Source: JADJXV01 sp046328995
GTDB lineage: Bacteria; Bacteroidota; Ignavibacteria; Kapaibacteriales; UBA961
Direction of reading: 5' to 3'
Assembly: GCA_046328995.1 (NCBI GenBank)
Contig: JAXLVN010000002.1
Span: 682,001-746,000, forward strand
Length of the DNA: 64,000 bases
Program-made: the position numbers and the translations under genes
The notes under the pieces: generated by a model
What the model was told of the DNA's origin: nothing
The model's database searches: none
Seen by the model: only the letters and a program-made list of their open reading frames with translations
Part shown: positions 51,713 to 60,711 of the stretch, in pieces
How the letters are laid out: every line of letters begins with the position of its first letter
Numbering within the stretch: position 1 is the first letter of the stretch

Positions 51713-51844
51713 CACCAACGGTTTCGGGCTTTGAGTTCGGGCGGATTTCGGAACACAAAACATCAATTTATTACTTAAGTTTATTCGATGCACAATGCTA
51801 CAAATATACATGTCAGCCCGCCTGACGCAAAAACCGTGTTAGGC
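51713..51844 (-). repeat. attC-like site 8
   Basis: Minus strand GCCTAAC (51844-51838, perfect RYYYAAC), ACGGTTTTTGCGTCAGGCGG, a loop, CCGCCCGAACTCAAAGCCCG, GTTGGTG (51719-51713). It follows the stop of the 51852 gene by seven bases. Confidence 0.8.
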
Positions 51845-51851
51845 ATAGTGC

Positions 51852-52475
51852 TTATTCTTTTGTCAATGTAAAAAACAACTGTCCTGAAATTCCAGGTAGA
51901 TACATTCGATTATTGACAATATCAACAATCTGTGTTCTCAACCCAGAATTTTCATTTTCCCAAAACAAAAGCATATTTCCTATTAACTGATATTTTCCTT
52001 TCTCAGGAACTCCAGATAGAGTTGTAGATGGTTTCCATTTTCCCTCAAAAATATATGTGTCATCTGGGTAAAACTCTAATGTCAACTCCTTTTCAACCCA
52101 CTTTCCAACTATATTTTTTTTGAGATACTTTGAAAATCTGCGATTACTATATGTGCTATTAATCGAATTTGCAACATGATATTTCAGAAAGTCTAAACTG
52201 TCCATGTGGCCATGTCGTTGTCTAGCAGCAGCCATATCAAATTCGGCCGGATAATTTTTGAAATCGATGTTAGTCAGCTCCCACTCGATATTATTCGAAT
52301 ATTGGTCTAAAAATAAGTCGCTCATGTTGCCAATCAAGAAATCGTGAATTAACACTTTGAGTTTCTTGTCATTACCATTTGTGATACAGATCTCCACTTT
52401 ATCGTCAGTCTGACGACAATAAAGATCAATCAAGTCTTTTTGCGAATGAAACATTCTGTATTTATTCCAAGTCAT
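51852..52475 (-). CDS. Cassette gene, hypothetical 207-residue protein
   Basis: A soluble protein of unknown family (FHSQKDLIDLYCRQTDDKVEICIT, FDMAAARQRHGHMDSLDFLKYHVANSINSTY) with a lipocalin-like strand-rich C-terminal half (IVGKWVEKELTLEFYPDDTYIFEGKWKPS, GKYQLIGNMLLFWENENSG). The cassette ends are the clearest of the array: GTTAGGCATAATGC (from 52502) and GCACTATGCCTAAC (to 51838) match at 13 of 14 positions when inverted. Confidence 0.8.
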   Translation of the reverse strand: MTWNKYRMFHSQKDLIDLYCRQTDDKVEICITNGNDKKLKVLIHDFLIGNMSDLFLDQYSNNIEWELTNIDFKNYPAEFDMAAARQRHGHMDSLDFLKYHVANSINSTYSNRRFSKYLKKNIVGKWVEKELTLEFYPDDTYIFEGKWKPSTTLSGVPEKGKYQLIGNMLLFWENENSGLRTQIVDIVNNRMYLPGISGQLFFTLTKE

Positions 52476-52495
52476 CTTGTTGCTCGCTGCATTAT

Positions 52496-52687
52496 GCCTA
52501 ACATCTAAAATAAACGCAACCTTTGCGTGTGTTTCTCAAAAATCTGTCGTCAATATCTACTTCACTCCGATCGGCTACTCCCACCAAACGTCACCACTTA
52601 CCGATAAACCATCTCTTCACCACTTCCTCAGCAAGTGTTTATTTGGTAAGTAATTGCCGTTAGGTGTAGTGACTGGCGGGACGGGAA
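52496..52687 (-). repeat. attC-like site 9 with paired-hairpin element
   Basis: The R' box GTTAGGC is at 52502-52496. Next come the AACGCAACCTTTGCGT hairpin (52514-52529), the conserved CGTCAATATCTACTTCACTC segment, and a paired-hairpin element (52587-52687) with the usual CACTTCCTCAGCAAGTG centre. Confidence 0.72.
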
Positions 52688-52803
52688 ATGGTCAGGTTGT
52701 TTCTGTCTATTTCTATTGTAGTAAACATAGTATTCAAGTTTTATGTCAATTGCAAATGTATATTTTATTGTGACTCTTCCGGTTTCTGTCGTTTTAGAAT
52801 GGT
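52688..52803 (-). other. Cassette remnant without a supported gene
   Basis: About 115 bases between the paired-hairpin element and attC-like site 10. A frame starting at the ATG within the R' box (52807) reads about 40 residues and then runs into the paired-hairpin element, so it may be a truncated cassette gene; I do not call it. Confidence 0.4.
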
Positions 52804-52926
52804 GCATAACGGTTTGCCGCTTTGCGATGGCGGGGTGAATTAGCATTACAGTTTCTACGAAGCGATACTGTTTGGTCAAGCACTAAAAAGCACGTTAACC
52901 CCGCTATCGCAACCCCTATGTTAGCA
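52804..52926 (-). repeat. attC-like site 10
   Basis: Minus strand TGCTAAC (52926-52920), GGGGTTGCGATAGCGGGG, a loop, CCCCGCCATCGCAAAGCGGC, GTTATGC (52810-52804). The arms pair over TTGCGATAGCGGGG with one mismatch. 123 bases. Confidence 0.78.
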
Positions 52927-52936
52927 GTAGGCATTC

Positions 52937-53464
52937 TCAGATGTCTATTATTAGTATCGCACAAAATGATTTGTCGTATTGGTTAATGGTAATTACTTCC
53001 TCCCCCTCTCGTCTTGTATGGAAACTAAGTCTGTCGCTAATGTAATAATCATCTCCATCTTCGTGTAGGTTATTCTCTTTTGCCATTTGTAGTCCAAGCT
53101 CTGGTGTCTGAAATGAAAGAAAAAATCTTACTCCTTTTATGTTGTCTCTTTGGAATTTGTTCGCAAGCAAAGTCAGCGTTTTTACAGCAAGCATAAAAGC
53201 CTTTTTATTGTCAGGCGGGTCAATATACCAGTCAACGTGGAAGTGGTTTTCATTGTCCTCAATATAAGATTGATTGTCCCAAGTCTCAGTTGCTTTGTAA
53301 AGTCTGTTGAATGACTTTAAAGTGATGCCAAGTTCGGTTGTCAAAATTTGGTCGGACAAAATTGTTTGAACTTCTGTCGGCAGGTCAACCGAAAATGAAA
53401 GGTCATGAGGCAGATTGTATTCTGTCAGAAGTTGCTTAAATGTGTCGTTGAGCTCTGTCTTCAT
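52937..53464 (-). CDS. Cassette gene, hypothetical 175-residue protein
   Basis: A soluble acidic protein of unknown family (LNDTFKQLLTEYNLPHDLSFSVDLPTEVQTILSDQILTT, HVDWYIDPPDNKKAFMLAVKTLTLLANKF, ISDRLSFHTRREGEEVITINQYDKSFCAILII). The ATG at 53464 is preferred, since the longer frame runs through the flanking repeat. Cassette ends TTAGCGGTAAGCAT and the inverse of TTAGCAGTAGGCAT match at 12 of 14 positions. Confidence 0.75.
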   Translation of the reverse strand: MKTELNDTFKQLLTEYNLPHDLSFSVDLPTEVQTILSDQILTTELGITLKSFNRLYKATETWDNQSYIEDNENHFHVDWYIDPPDNKKAFMLAVKTLTLLANKFQRDNIKGVRFFLSFQTPELGLQMAKENNLHEDGDDYYISDRLSFHTRREGEEVITINQYDKSFCAILIIDI

Positions 53465-53600
53465 ATGCTTACCGCTAAAATCCAAATAAATGACACTCTT
53501 GTGTATATTTACCTCAAAAGTGTCGTATATTCTTGAAAAACTGTCGTTTATATCTACCGTAGTGGTAGCTTTATCGTGCAAAATAATACACTTGGAAATA
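53465..53600 (-). repeat. Right-hand end of the cassette array
   Basis: Holds a degenerate copy of the attC-like unit (AAATCCAAATAAATGACACT, TTTACCTCAAAAGTGTCGTA, TTTATATCTACC). No integrase gene or attI-like site follows; sbcC begins (3' end) at 53683. Confidence 0.55.
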
Positions 53601-53682
53601 ATCTCAGTAAATTATAATTTTCTTGCCGTCAAATCACGAGTAATCGGTATAACCAACCAACCACCAACCTCCACAAAACCAA

Positions 53683-56600
53683 TCAATTACGCACCCCCGG
53701 AACAATACAAATCGAACTCATCCCTTCGCCCTTTTTAATTACCTGTATCTGCGTCGCGATGCGCTCTTTCATCATTTCTACGTGCGATATTACGCCCACG
53801 CTTTTGCCGGTCGCTTGGAGGTTTTCGAGGGCTGACATTACCGTGTCGAGCGTTTCGTTGTCCAGGGTGCCGAAACCCTCGTCGATGAAGAGTGAGTCGA
53901 TTTGCGTGCGATTGCTCGCTAAGTCCGAGAGACCTAGCGCAAGTGCGAGCGAAATGAGGAAGGTCTCGCCGCCCGAAAGTGACTCCACCGCACGGCGCTC
54001 GTCGGCCTGATAGGTGTCGATAATCTGCAAAGCGAGATGCTTGTCTTGTGATGTTGATGAAATATTCTCTGTAGGGACTTTTTCAAGAATATAGCGATCG
54101 TTTAATTGTCGCAGATGAATATTAGCAAGGCGTATAAGCCGAACAAGGGTAAGTCCTTGTGCGAATTTTTGGAATTTATCGCCCTTAGCCGAACCTATCA
54201 GTTCATTCAACTTCTCCCACCGCATATACTCCTGCTTCTGCACCTCAATCGCTTGTGCGATATCAGCGAATTCCGTGCGGAGCTCTTTATCCTTGCGCAG
54301 AATCTCATCAAATTTTCCTATTTCCTGAAGGACGTCAGAAGTACGCACCTCACGAAGGCGAATTTCTTCGGTAATTTCCTCAATGGATTGCTCGGTCAGG
54401 GCTTTATCTTGTTCTTGTGTAAGCTGTTGCTGCTTCTCAATCAATTGCCGATCAGCGTCGCGCACTGCTTCGAGGAGCGTTTTTTCACGTTCTTCGAGTG
54501 CGGCGAATTCTTCGCTTGTAAGGAGCGCCTGCCGCAATTCATCAGCCGTTGCAAATCCTGCAGTTTGAAGCGATTGCAGAAGGTCAGCAGCCGCAATTTT
54601 CGCATCATTATGAATTTTCTTGATGTCCGATTCGCGGGTGGAACGTGTGCTTTGTACCGCTGCAAGACGTTCACCTGCATTGCGATAAGCTGCTTCTGCT
54701 TTTTCAGCTTGCTCGCCGGCTTTGCGGATGTTTTCGGTTAATAGTTTCCGCTCATCGAGTGGATTTTTCTCACCGAAAAGTTCGGTGCGCTCGTGCTTGA
54801 CGCGTTCAATTTCACGGGATTCCTGCGCAATTTTCAGGCGAATTTCTTCGAGCGCATGACTTCGTTCGGCAAGCTGGGCTGTGAGCGCATTCGATTTTTC
54901 CGTCAAGGTCGCGATCTGCGTAATACTTTCCTGCAATGCGGCTGAACGTTTTTTCCATTCGGCAGCGCGTTCGGTGAGCTCAGCTAGGGGATTAGCTTGA
55001 TTTGCAATAGAGAATTGTTCTATTATACTGTCAAGCAACGCCTTACGGCGCTCTCTCTCGGTCGTAGCTGCCGTGTATTCTGCGGCTAAACGTTCCGCAT
55101 TTGCCGCGAGATCGGCTGTTTTGAGGGCGAGCTTTTCAGCGTCATTCTGCGACATTTCAAACGCTTTTTCTGCCTGTTGATGCGATTCACGGAGAAGCTC
55201 CCACTGCTTTTTGAGCGCGTCGGCTTTTGTTTTCTGTTCTGCTAGCGCTTTCCCATTATTTTCATATACTTGCATCAATTCACGGAGTGCATCGATGGCT
55301 TCTATCGTCAGCGTCACTTCGGCAAGTTTGGCAGTTGCAGCAAAACTATTCTCCAGCGTTTGCACATCCGCGCTGATGCGCTTGCCTTCGTCCTCGCGGG
55401 CGAGTTGCGCTGCGTTGAGAGACGCAGATTCACTTTCGAATTCACGTCGCTTCAAGTCCAAATTTTTCAGCAGCGTTTCCTGCGCTTTTACATCTTGTTC
55501 GGCTGTGGAAGTCTTTGACTCATAATGATCTACAAACGGATGATGCGCCGAACCGCACAGTGGACACGCTTCGCCGGCTACCAATTCACCACGCGCCTGT
55601 TCGTAATTTTGAATCCGTTTTTGGAGGTCGAGAATCGTTCGCAAGGCATCCAAATGTGTGGTGCCTGCTTCTATTTTTGCCGTATGATCGGCGATTTCCT
55701 GCGTGAGAAGTATGCGGCGTTCCTGCCCAAGTCTGAATTCCTCCCTGAGCACGGCGCGGCGTTCGATTTTCGCCTGAAATTGCGTCGCAAGGTCGAGCAA
55801 CCGTCCGTGATGCGCATGGCGTTCATGGTAGAGTGCGAGCGATTCAGCGAGAGATTCAAGGGTGGAAGTATCAAGAATTGCAGTAAGTTCGCGGTCTTTT
55901 GCTGTCATCTGTTCGCGCAATTTTCCGGCGAGAATGTGTTTTTCCTGCGCAAGCGCGCGCGCAGCGGTCAGCGATGCCTGCATCTCGGTGAGGTGAAGCG
56001 TATTCTTCTCAATGTCTAATTTTTTGAGCGCTTCGTGTTTGACGGCGGCATCGAACTCCTGCAAAGCGCCGGTGAGAACGCCGATCGCGCCCTCAAGCTC
56101 GGCATCACGTTCATGTGATTGGAGCCACTGATGCAGTTCATGAGAGGTAGTCTGAACTTTTTCAAGCTCTTGCGAGGTTTTACGTTGCTCTTCCTGACTG
56201 CTTTTGAGATTGTTCTCAGCCGTTTGCTCCTCTTTTTGAAGTGCGGGTAATTTCGCCGTCAGGAGCGTGATGAGTTCATCAAGCTTAATCGTGGCATCAA
56301 TGCTCGGCGTAATACTTTCCAGCGTTCCTTGCGCAGCGGCAAGCGCATTTTTTGCGGTGAGAATATCCGAATTCCGCCGCTGCACTTCTTCCGTAACAGC
56401 AGGCAGTTCAACCAATAAACGTTCAATTTCTTTCTCCATATCGTTCGCCCGCGCTTCGAGTGATTCGCAGGCAGAGAGGGCGTTCATGGCAGGGAGCGCG
56501 CGGCGGTGCGTGGCAAGTCGGGCGAAGTCTTCGGCGGCGGCTGATTGTTGCGCATGCACCTTCTCAGCGGCTACACGCGCAGCTTCGACGTCGAGGGTAA

Positions 56601-57366
56601 AGCGCTCGCAATTCTCCCGCCAAAGCTTAGCTGCGCGGAGAAGGTCGAGTTCGGTATGTATGTTTTTAATTAATATAGTACGTTCATCCTGTGCTGCGAG
56701 AATGAGCGTTTTTTCTTCATCGCTGATGAGGCGACTTTTGTCAATTTTCGCTTCTAATGCATCGAGTTTACGCTTTTCATCACTTGCTTTTTTGAATGCC
56801 TCGATTGAGATAGCGGAATACTGACTCGTGCCGACCATTTTGTCTAATAAATCGGCGCGTTCATTTTCCTTGGCTTTGAGAAATGCTGAAAAATCGCCCT
56901 GCGCGAGCATCATCGAACGGAGAAATTGATCGCAGGAAAGTCCGGTGATACGTTCGACTTCGGCGGGCACTTTGCTTAAGTAGGACTCGATAATTTTTCC
57001 TGATGGAAGTTCACTCAATTCCATTTCTTTAGATTGAAATGCACCATTTGGCTTTTTTCTCGAACGATATGTTGACCATTTGGATCGGTAGCGTTTGCCG
57101 TTCGATTCAAAATCTACGGAAGCCCAGCATTCACCTGTACCTCTCGACATTATTTCACAGATATTGCTATTACGATTTAAGCTATATCGAGGAATTGTAC
57201 CGTACAATGCCACTGTGATTGCATCAAGAATCGATGTTTTACCGGCGCCGGTCGGACCCGACAGCAGGAAAAGCCCCGACTCCGACAACGGAAATGCTTC
57301 AAAATTAATAGAATGCGTACCTTGAAGGGAATTGATATTGAGAAAGGAAACAGAACAAATTTTCAT
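53683..57366 (-). CDS. sbcC: SbcC, ATPase subunit of the SbcCD nuclease
   Basis: A 1227-residue SMC-like ATPase that works with SbcD to cut DNA hairpins and blocked ends. The ATG at 57366 starts MKICSVSFLNINSL; Walker A GPTGAGKTS is near residue 35. Long coiled coils surround a zinc hook, CPLC, near residue 600 (about 55556). The C-terminal lobe has the ABC signature LSGGETFLISLALALG and Walker B SLFIDEGFGTLD. The start overlaps the sbcD stop by four bases (ATGA), so they are translationally coupled. A hairpin-cleaving enzyme beside a region full of long palindromes is a notable neighbour. Confidence 0.96.
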   Translation of the reverse strand: MKICSVSFLNINSLQGTHSINFEAFPLSESGLFLLSGPTGAGKTSILDAITVALYGTIPRYSLNRNSNICEIMSRGTGECWASVDFESNGKRYRSKWSTYRSRKKPNGAFQSKEMELSELPSGKIIESYLSKVPAEVERITGLSCDQFLRSMMLAQGDFSAFLKAKENERADLLDKMVGTSQYSAISIEAFKKASDEKRKLDALEAKIDKSRLISDEEKTLILAAQDERTILIKNIHTELDLLRAAKLWRENCERFTLDVEAARVAAEKVHAQQSAAAEDFARLATHRRALPAMNALSACESLEARANDMEKEIERLLVELPAVTEEVQRRNSDILTAKNALAAAQGTLESITPSIDATIKLDELITLLTAKLPALQKEEQTAENNLKSSQEEQRKTSQELEKVQTTSHELHQWLQSHERDAELEGAIGVLTGALQEFDAAVKHEALKKLDIEKNTLHLTEMQASLTAARALAQEKHILAGKLREQMTAKDRELTAILDTSTLESLAESLALYHERHAHHGRLLDLATQFQAKIERRAVLREEFRLGQERRILLTQEIADHTAKIEAGTTHLDALRTILDLQKRIQNYEQARGELVAGEACPLCGSAHHPFVDHYESKTSTAEQDVKAQETLLKNLDLKRREFESESASLNAAQLAREDEGKRISADVQTLENSFAATAKLAEVTLTIEAIDALRELMQVYENNGKALAEQKTKADALKKQWELLRESHQQAEKAFEMSQNDAEKLALKTADLAANAERLAAEYTAATTERERRKALLDSIIEQFSIANQANPLAELTERAAEWKKRSAALQESITQIATLTEKSNALTAQLAERSHALEEIRLKIAQESREIERVKHERTELFGEKNPLDERKLLTENIRKAGEQAEKAEAAYRNAGERLAAVQSTRSTRESDIKKIHNDAKIAAADLLQSLQTAGFATADELRQALLTSEEFAALEEREKTLLEAVRDADRQLIEKQQQLTQEQDKALTEQSIEEITEEIRLREVRTSDVLQEIGKFDEILRKDKELRTEFADIAQAIEVQKQEYMRWEKLNELIGSAKGDKFQKFAQGLTLVRLIRLANIHLRQLNDRYILEKVPTENISSTSQDKHLALQIIDTYQADERRAVESLSGGETFLISLALALGLSDLASNRTQIDSLFIDEGFGTLDNETLDTVMSALENLQATGKSVGVISHVEMMKERIATQIQVIKKGEGMSSICIVPGVRN

Positions 57367-58562
57367 GGCATTTCCCTCATCATGGTGAGGAGTTCGTGAT
57401 AGGTGGCGGTGATGTCCTTCGTTGCCTCCTCCGACATACCTTTTGCCTCGCACAGCAACTCAAATACTTCGACTTCGCTGAGCTGCTGCAGGTCGTGTTC
57501 GTCGGTCATGTCGGGCAGTGATTTCGCGGCCGATTTCTCGACGGAAAAGCGGATCAATTCGAGATGTTTTCCGGCGGCGGCTTTACGGAGTTCGGCTGTC
57601 CAGCTCGGATTCGGCGCATCGAGCGTCGCAATTGCCTCGACCCATGCCGGTAAGTGATTGTCATCATTAAAGCTCGTAATCATTCCCGTAATTTCCTCAA
57701 TTGTGCCGGTCATGCGCAGAAGCCGCCGTGATACTGGAATTTCAATGCTTTCGGTTGTCACTGTTCCATTCAAAAATTCAACAATAATTACCGTGTGCGG
57801 GTGGGAGAGTTCGCTAAAACTCAGCGGTATCGGCGAACCGCAATAGCGGATATGGTCGCGCCCCCCGATGCGCTGTGGACGGTGAATATGTCCAAGTGCC
57901 ACGTAATCAAAGAGTTCGGGAAAGGTGTCCGCCGTGACCTGACCGAGATTACCCATCACGCTATGTTCACTGTCCGATAGTTCGGTTCCGGCTGCGAATA
58001 AATGTCCGGTGGCAATCACCGGCAGGCCGCGCTGTTTGTAGGGTTCGGCAAGCGCCGCGATATCCCGATAATGCGCGCGAATTCCCTCACGGATGCGCAG
58101 TTCACGTTCCTCGGCAAGTTCACCGGCCACGGAAAACCGCAGGTCTTTATCGCGAAGAAAGGGCACGGCGCAGACAACGCCAATTTCTTCACCATCGGAA
58201 GAATGAAGCATACTCATTTCATCATCAAGTGACGCACCGGTCGCGCCAATGACATGAATATTCAATGCCTTGAGGAGTTCTTTCGGCGCATTCAGCGTTG
58301 ACGGAGAGTCATGATTACCACCGGTAATAATAATATTCGGACACACCAGCGCCGCGCTCCGAAGAAAGGTATAATACAGCTCCAGCGCATAACTCGGCGG
58401 GTTGCCCATATCAAAGACATCACCGGCATGAATGAGGGCGTCAACGTTGCGTTCCCGAAGGAGCGCAAGCAGCCACGCAAGGAACGCACGATGCTCCTCC
58501 TCGCGTTCACGTTCGCAGAAGCGCTGCCCGAGATGCCAGTCGGATGTATGGAGTATTTTCAT
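57363..58562 (-). CDS. sbcD: SbcD, nuclease subunit of SbcCD
   Basis: A 399-residue Mre11-type metallophosphatase nuclease. The ATG at 58562 starts MKILHTSDWHLGQRF. Metal-binding motifs: DWHLG, HAGDVFDMG, GGNHDSP, ATGHLFAAG and YVALGHIHRPQ. The C-terminal capping region follows (about 270-399). It is upstream of sbcC with a four-base overlap. Confidence 0.95.
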   Translation of the reverse strand: MKILHTSDWHLGQRFCEREREEEHRAFLAWLLALLRERNVDALIHAGDVFDMGNPPSYALELYYTFLRSAALVCPNIIITGGNHDSPSTLNAPKELLKALNIHVIGATGASLDDEMSMLHSSDGEEIGVVCAVPFLRDKDLRFSVAGELAEERELRIREGIRAHYRDIAALAEPYKQRGLPVIATGHLFAAGTELSDSEHSVMGNLGQVTADTFPELFDYVALGHIHRPQRIGGRDHIRYCGSPIPLSFSELSHPHTVIIVEFLNGTVTTESIEIPVSRRLLRMTGTIEEITGMITSFNDDNHLPAWVEAIATLDAPNPSWTAELRKAAAGKHLELIRFSVEKSAAKSLPDMTDEHDLQQLSEVEVFELLCEAKGMSEEATKDITATYHELLTMMREMP

Positions 58563-58619
58563 GAAAAATATGGAGGTTGTGTGAGTGGAATGAGTGCAAT
58601 TATTGTACAATTATGATTG

Positions 58620-58762
58620 TGTCGGTAGGGGCGAATTGCATTCGCCCGGCATCTGCATGACATGGGCGAATGCGATTCGCACCTACGGTTGTTGATAATT
58701 ATCCTTCATGACGATTACCTGCAGGGCGTGGGCGAATTCGATTCGCCCCTACGTTATCGATA
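58620..58762. repeat. GGGGCGAAT palindromes
   Basis: GTAGGGGCGAATTGCATTCG (58624-58643), CATGGGCGAATGCGATTCGC (58661-58680) and GGGCGAATTCGATTCGCCCC (58729-58748) are members of the palindromic family also seen at 9001. A near-exact second copy of this block, shifted by about 360 bases, is at 59005-59125. Confidence 0.78.
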
Positions 58763-58763
58763 A

Positions 58764-59396
58764 TTTCCGTCCGGACAGTTGCTACAACTGCCCGTCAACA
58801 CTTACCTATGAAACGTCTAGTTTTCCCGTCCGGGCAGTTGCTACAACTGTCCGTCAACACTTACCTATGAAACGTCTAGCTTATCTATACTTTAAATTCG
58901 CATCGCCAATTCAGAAGACAAATTCTATGCAACTACTTCACCTTGCAGGCGTTTCATCGGTATGTATTGACGGTCGGTTGTAGCAACCGACCGGACGAGA
59001 ATTGCATTCGCCCGGCATCTGCATGACATGGGCGAATGCGATTCGCCCCTACGGTTGTTGATAATTATCCTTCATGACGATTACCTGCAGGGCGTGGGCG
59101 AATTCGATTCGCCCCTACGTTATCGATAATTTCCCGTCCGGGCAGTTGCTACAACTGCCCGTCAACACTTACCTAATGAAACGTCTAGCTTATCTATACT
59201 TTAAATCCCTATCGCCAATGCAGAAGACAAATTCTATGCAATTACTTCAACTATTTCACCTTGCAAGCGCTTCATCGGTATATGTTTACGGTCGGTTGTA
59301 GCAACCGACCGGACGAGAACTACTTCACCTATTTCACCTTGCAGGCGTTTCATCGGTATATGTTTACGGTCGGTTGTAGCAACCGACCGGACGTGA
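58764..59396. repeat. Long inverted elements with hairpin ends
   Basis: Two near-identical units (58823-58999 and 59131-59315) plus end fragments (58764-58820 and 59330-59396). Each unit begins TTCCCGTCCGGGCAGTTGCT with hairpin GGGCAGTTGCTACAACTGCC and CGTCAACACTTACCTATGAA, and ends with the inverse: CGTTTCATCGGTATGTATTG, hairpin GGTCGGTTGTAGCAACCGAC, CGGACGAGAA. The ends therefore pair over about 50 bases, each end holding its own hairpin. The 840 bases between sbcD and the glycosyltransferase gene contain no gene. Confidence 0.82.
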
Positions 59397-59403
59397 AATG
59401 ACG

Positions 59404-60711
59404 TTATCGATGATTCAAGAGCCCAGCAAGCGTCTTCGCCCCTTCGCGACGTTCATACTTCTTAACAGCATCAGGATTGGGCGTGAATGTCCATTTTTTT
59501 GCAAGCCATTGGCGGTAGAAATCTTCGATAATTTGCGCGCAGGTCTCGATGTCATTCTGATTGGCTGTTTTACCGGAATTTGTCTCGCGGAGATGGTCGG
59601 CTACTGCGCCGGTGGTGGGCGCTAGCGCGATGATTGGCTTGCCAACTCCAATATACTCAAATACTTTACCGGGAACGATGTACTGGCTTTCTTTCGCTTC
59701 ATCGACGACCATGAGGAGGACGTCGGAGCGTTGCAGGTAGCGAACGCTTTCCTCGTGGGTGACGTAGGTGATGACTTCGATGGAGTTACGGAAGGAGGCC
59801 TTGGCGAACATTTCCTCGATCTCAGCGCCAAAGCGACCGACGAATCTCAGGTGGATGGAATCGGCGGTGAATACTCCGCGCTTCAGGAGCATTTCGATGG
59901 CAGCAAAGAAGCTTGCGGGTGTGCGGCGGCCGTACATCGAGCCGGTGTAAGTCACAGTAAATTTTTGATTATCAACAGGTTCGGTATGCGGGAAGTCGGC
60001 CGAGTCAAAGCCATTGGGCACATAATGGAATTTTTTCCGGTCGAGGTCGGGATATTTCGCGAGTGCATCTTCGGTGATTCCTTCCCATGCGCTTTCGACG
60101 GCGTCGGCTTCGGTAAAAACAGAACGTTCCATCCGGCGGTCGATCATTTTAGGGAGCATCCAGCGCTTGGGAGTGGTGAGAAAGTCGGTCCACGGATCGC
60201 GGAATCCTGCAACCCACGGCAGGCCTGTTTTGCGCTTGAGATTGCGGGCGATGAGCGAACAGGTATAAGGCGGCGACGAACTGTAAATTGCTTGAATAGT
60301 ATGATCTTCGATGATTTTGAGTCCGGCTTTGACGGCGGTCAGCATCCAGCCGATACGGGCGTCGGGAATGAAGAGCGTCGCACGGATAAATTCAGCGATA
60401 TTTTCTTTAAAAGTGCGTTTTTGTCCTTCTTTTTTGAGGTTGTTGACGTCGATTGGCGTGCCTTTTTTCTTGCCGGTGAGCATGCGGTAAATATCATACG
60501 GTTCATAGATATGCGTGCGTTCGACGTGGGTGCCTTTGGGGATCTTGGCAAGCAGGGATTCGTCGCGGGCGGGGAATTCACCATTCGACACAGTGAGGAC
60601 GATGGGATTCCACCCGAATTCGGGTAAATACTGCACGTGTTTGAGCACGCGTTGCACGCCCGGACCGCCGGACGGAGGAAAATAATAGGCAATAATTAAA
60701 ACGTTTTTCAT
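59404..60711 (-). CDS. Glycosyltransferase (GT4-like)
   Basis: A 435-residue GT-B glycosyltransferase. The ATG at 60711 starts MKNVLIIAYYFPPSGGPGVQRVLKHVQYLPEFGW, the usual N-terminus of this group. The N-lobe has IYSSSPPYTCSLIARNL and PWVAGFRDPWTDF; the C-lobe has FTVTYTGSMYGRRTP, LRFVGRFG and the donor-binding stretch VPGKVFEYIGVGKPIIALAP with the Glu of the EX7E-like motif. It probably acts in surface polysaccharide or glycan synthesis; donor and acceptor are unknown. It is not in a polysaccharide cluster within this window. Confidence 0.86.
   Translation of the reverse strand: MKNVLIIAYYFPPSGGPGVQRVLKHVQYLPEFGWNPIVLTVSNGEFPARDESLLAKIPKGTHVERTHIYEPYDIYRMLTGKKKGTPIDVNNLKKEGQKRTFKENIAEFIRATLFIPDARIGWMLTAVKAGLKIIEDHTIQAIYSSSPPYTCSLIARNLKRKTGLPWVAGFRDPWTDFLTTPKRWMLPKMIDRRMERSVFTEADAVESAWEGITEDALAKYPDLDRKKFHYVPNGFDSADFPHTEPVDNQKFTVTYTGSMYGRRTPASFFAAIEMLLKRGVFTADSIHLRFVGRFGAEIEEMFAKASFRNSIEVITYVTHEESVRYLQRSDVLLMVVDEAKESQYIVPGKVFEYIGVGKPIIALAPTTGAVADHLRETNSGKTANQNDIETCAQIIEDFYRQWLAKKWTFTPNPDAVKKYERREGAKTLAGLLNHR

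Larger units (their letters stand above)
41909..53600 (-). mobile_element. Integron-type gene cassette array without visible integrase (CALIN)
   Basis: A run of about a dozen short minus-strand genes separated by 120-210-base imperfect palindromes. Several palindromes end in sequences matching the integron boxes RYYYAAC and GTTRRRY (GTTAGGC/GCCCAAC at 41909-42105; GTTGGGC at 42549; GTTAGGC at 52496; GCCTAAC at 51838). Single genes are bracketed by matching inverted ends, as a cassette excised between R' boxes must be: GTTGGGCGAT...ATCGCCCAAC around 42111-42491, and GTTAGGCATAATGC...GCACTATGCCTAAC around 51852-52475. Gene orientation puts the integrase side at the right, but sbcC lies there. 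Base composition is clearly more AT-rich than the flanks. Some genes (46461, 49141 and both DUF1016 copies) lack clean boundaries. Confidence 0.72.

Noticed and set aside
52628..52879. 83-residue frame across attC-like site 10
   Set aside because: Both ends lie in repeats; at most a cassette remnant from 52807.
41909..53600. Prophage or plasmid segment
   Set aside because: No capsid, terminase, integrase, replication or mobilisation gene; the pattern fits cassettes.
58620..59396. CRISPR or structured RNA gene cluster
   Set aside because: The copies are inverted palindromic elements, not evenly spaced direct repeats.
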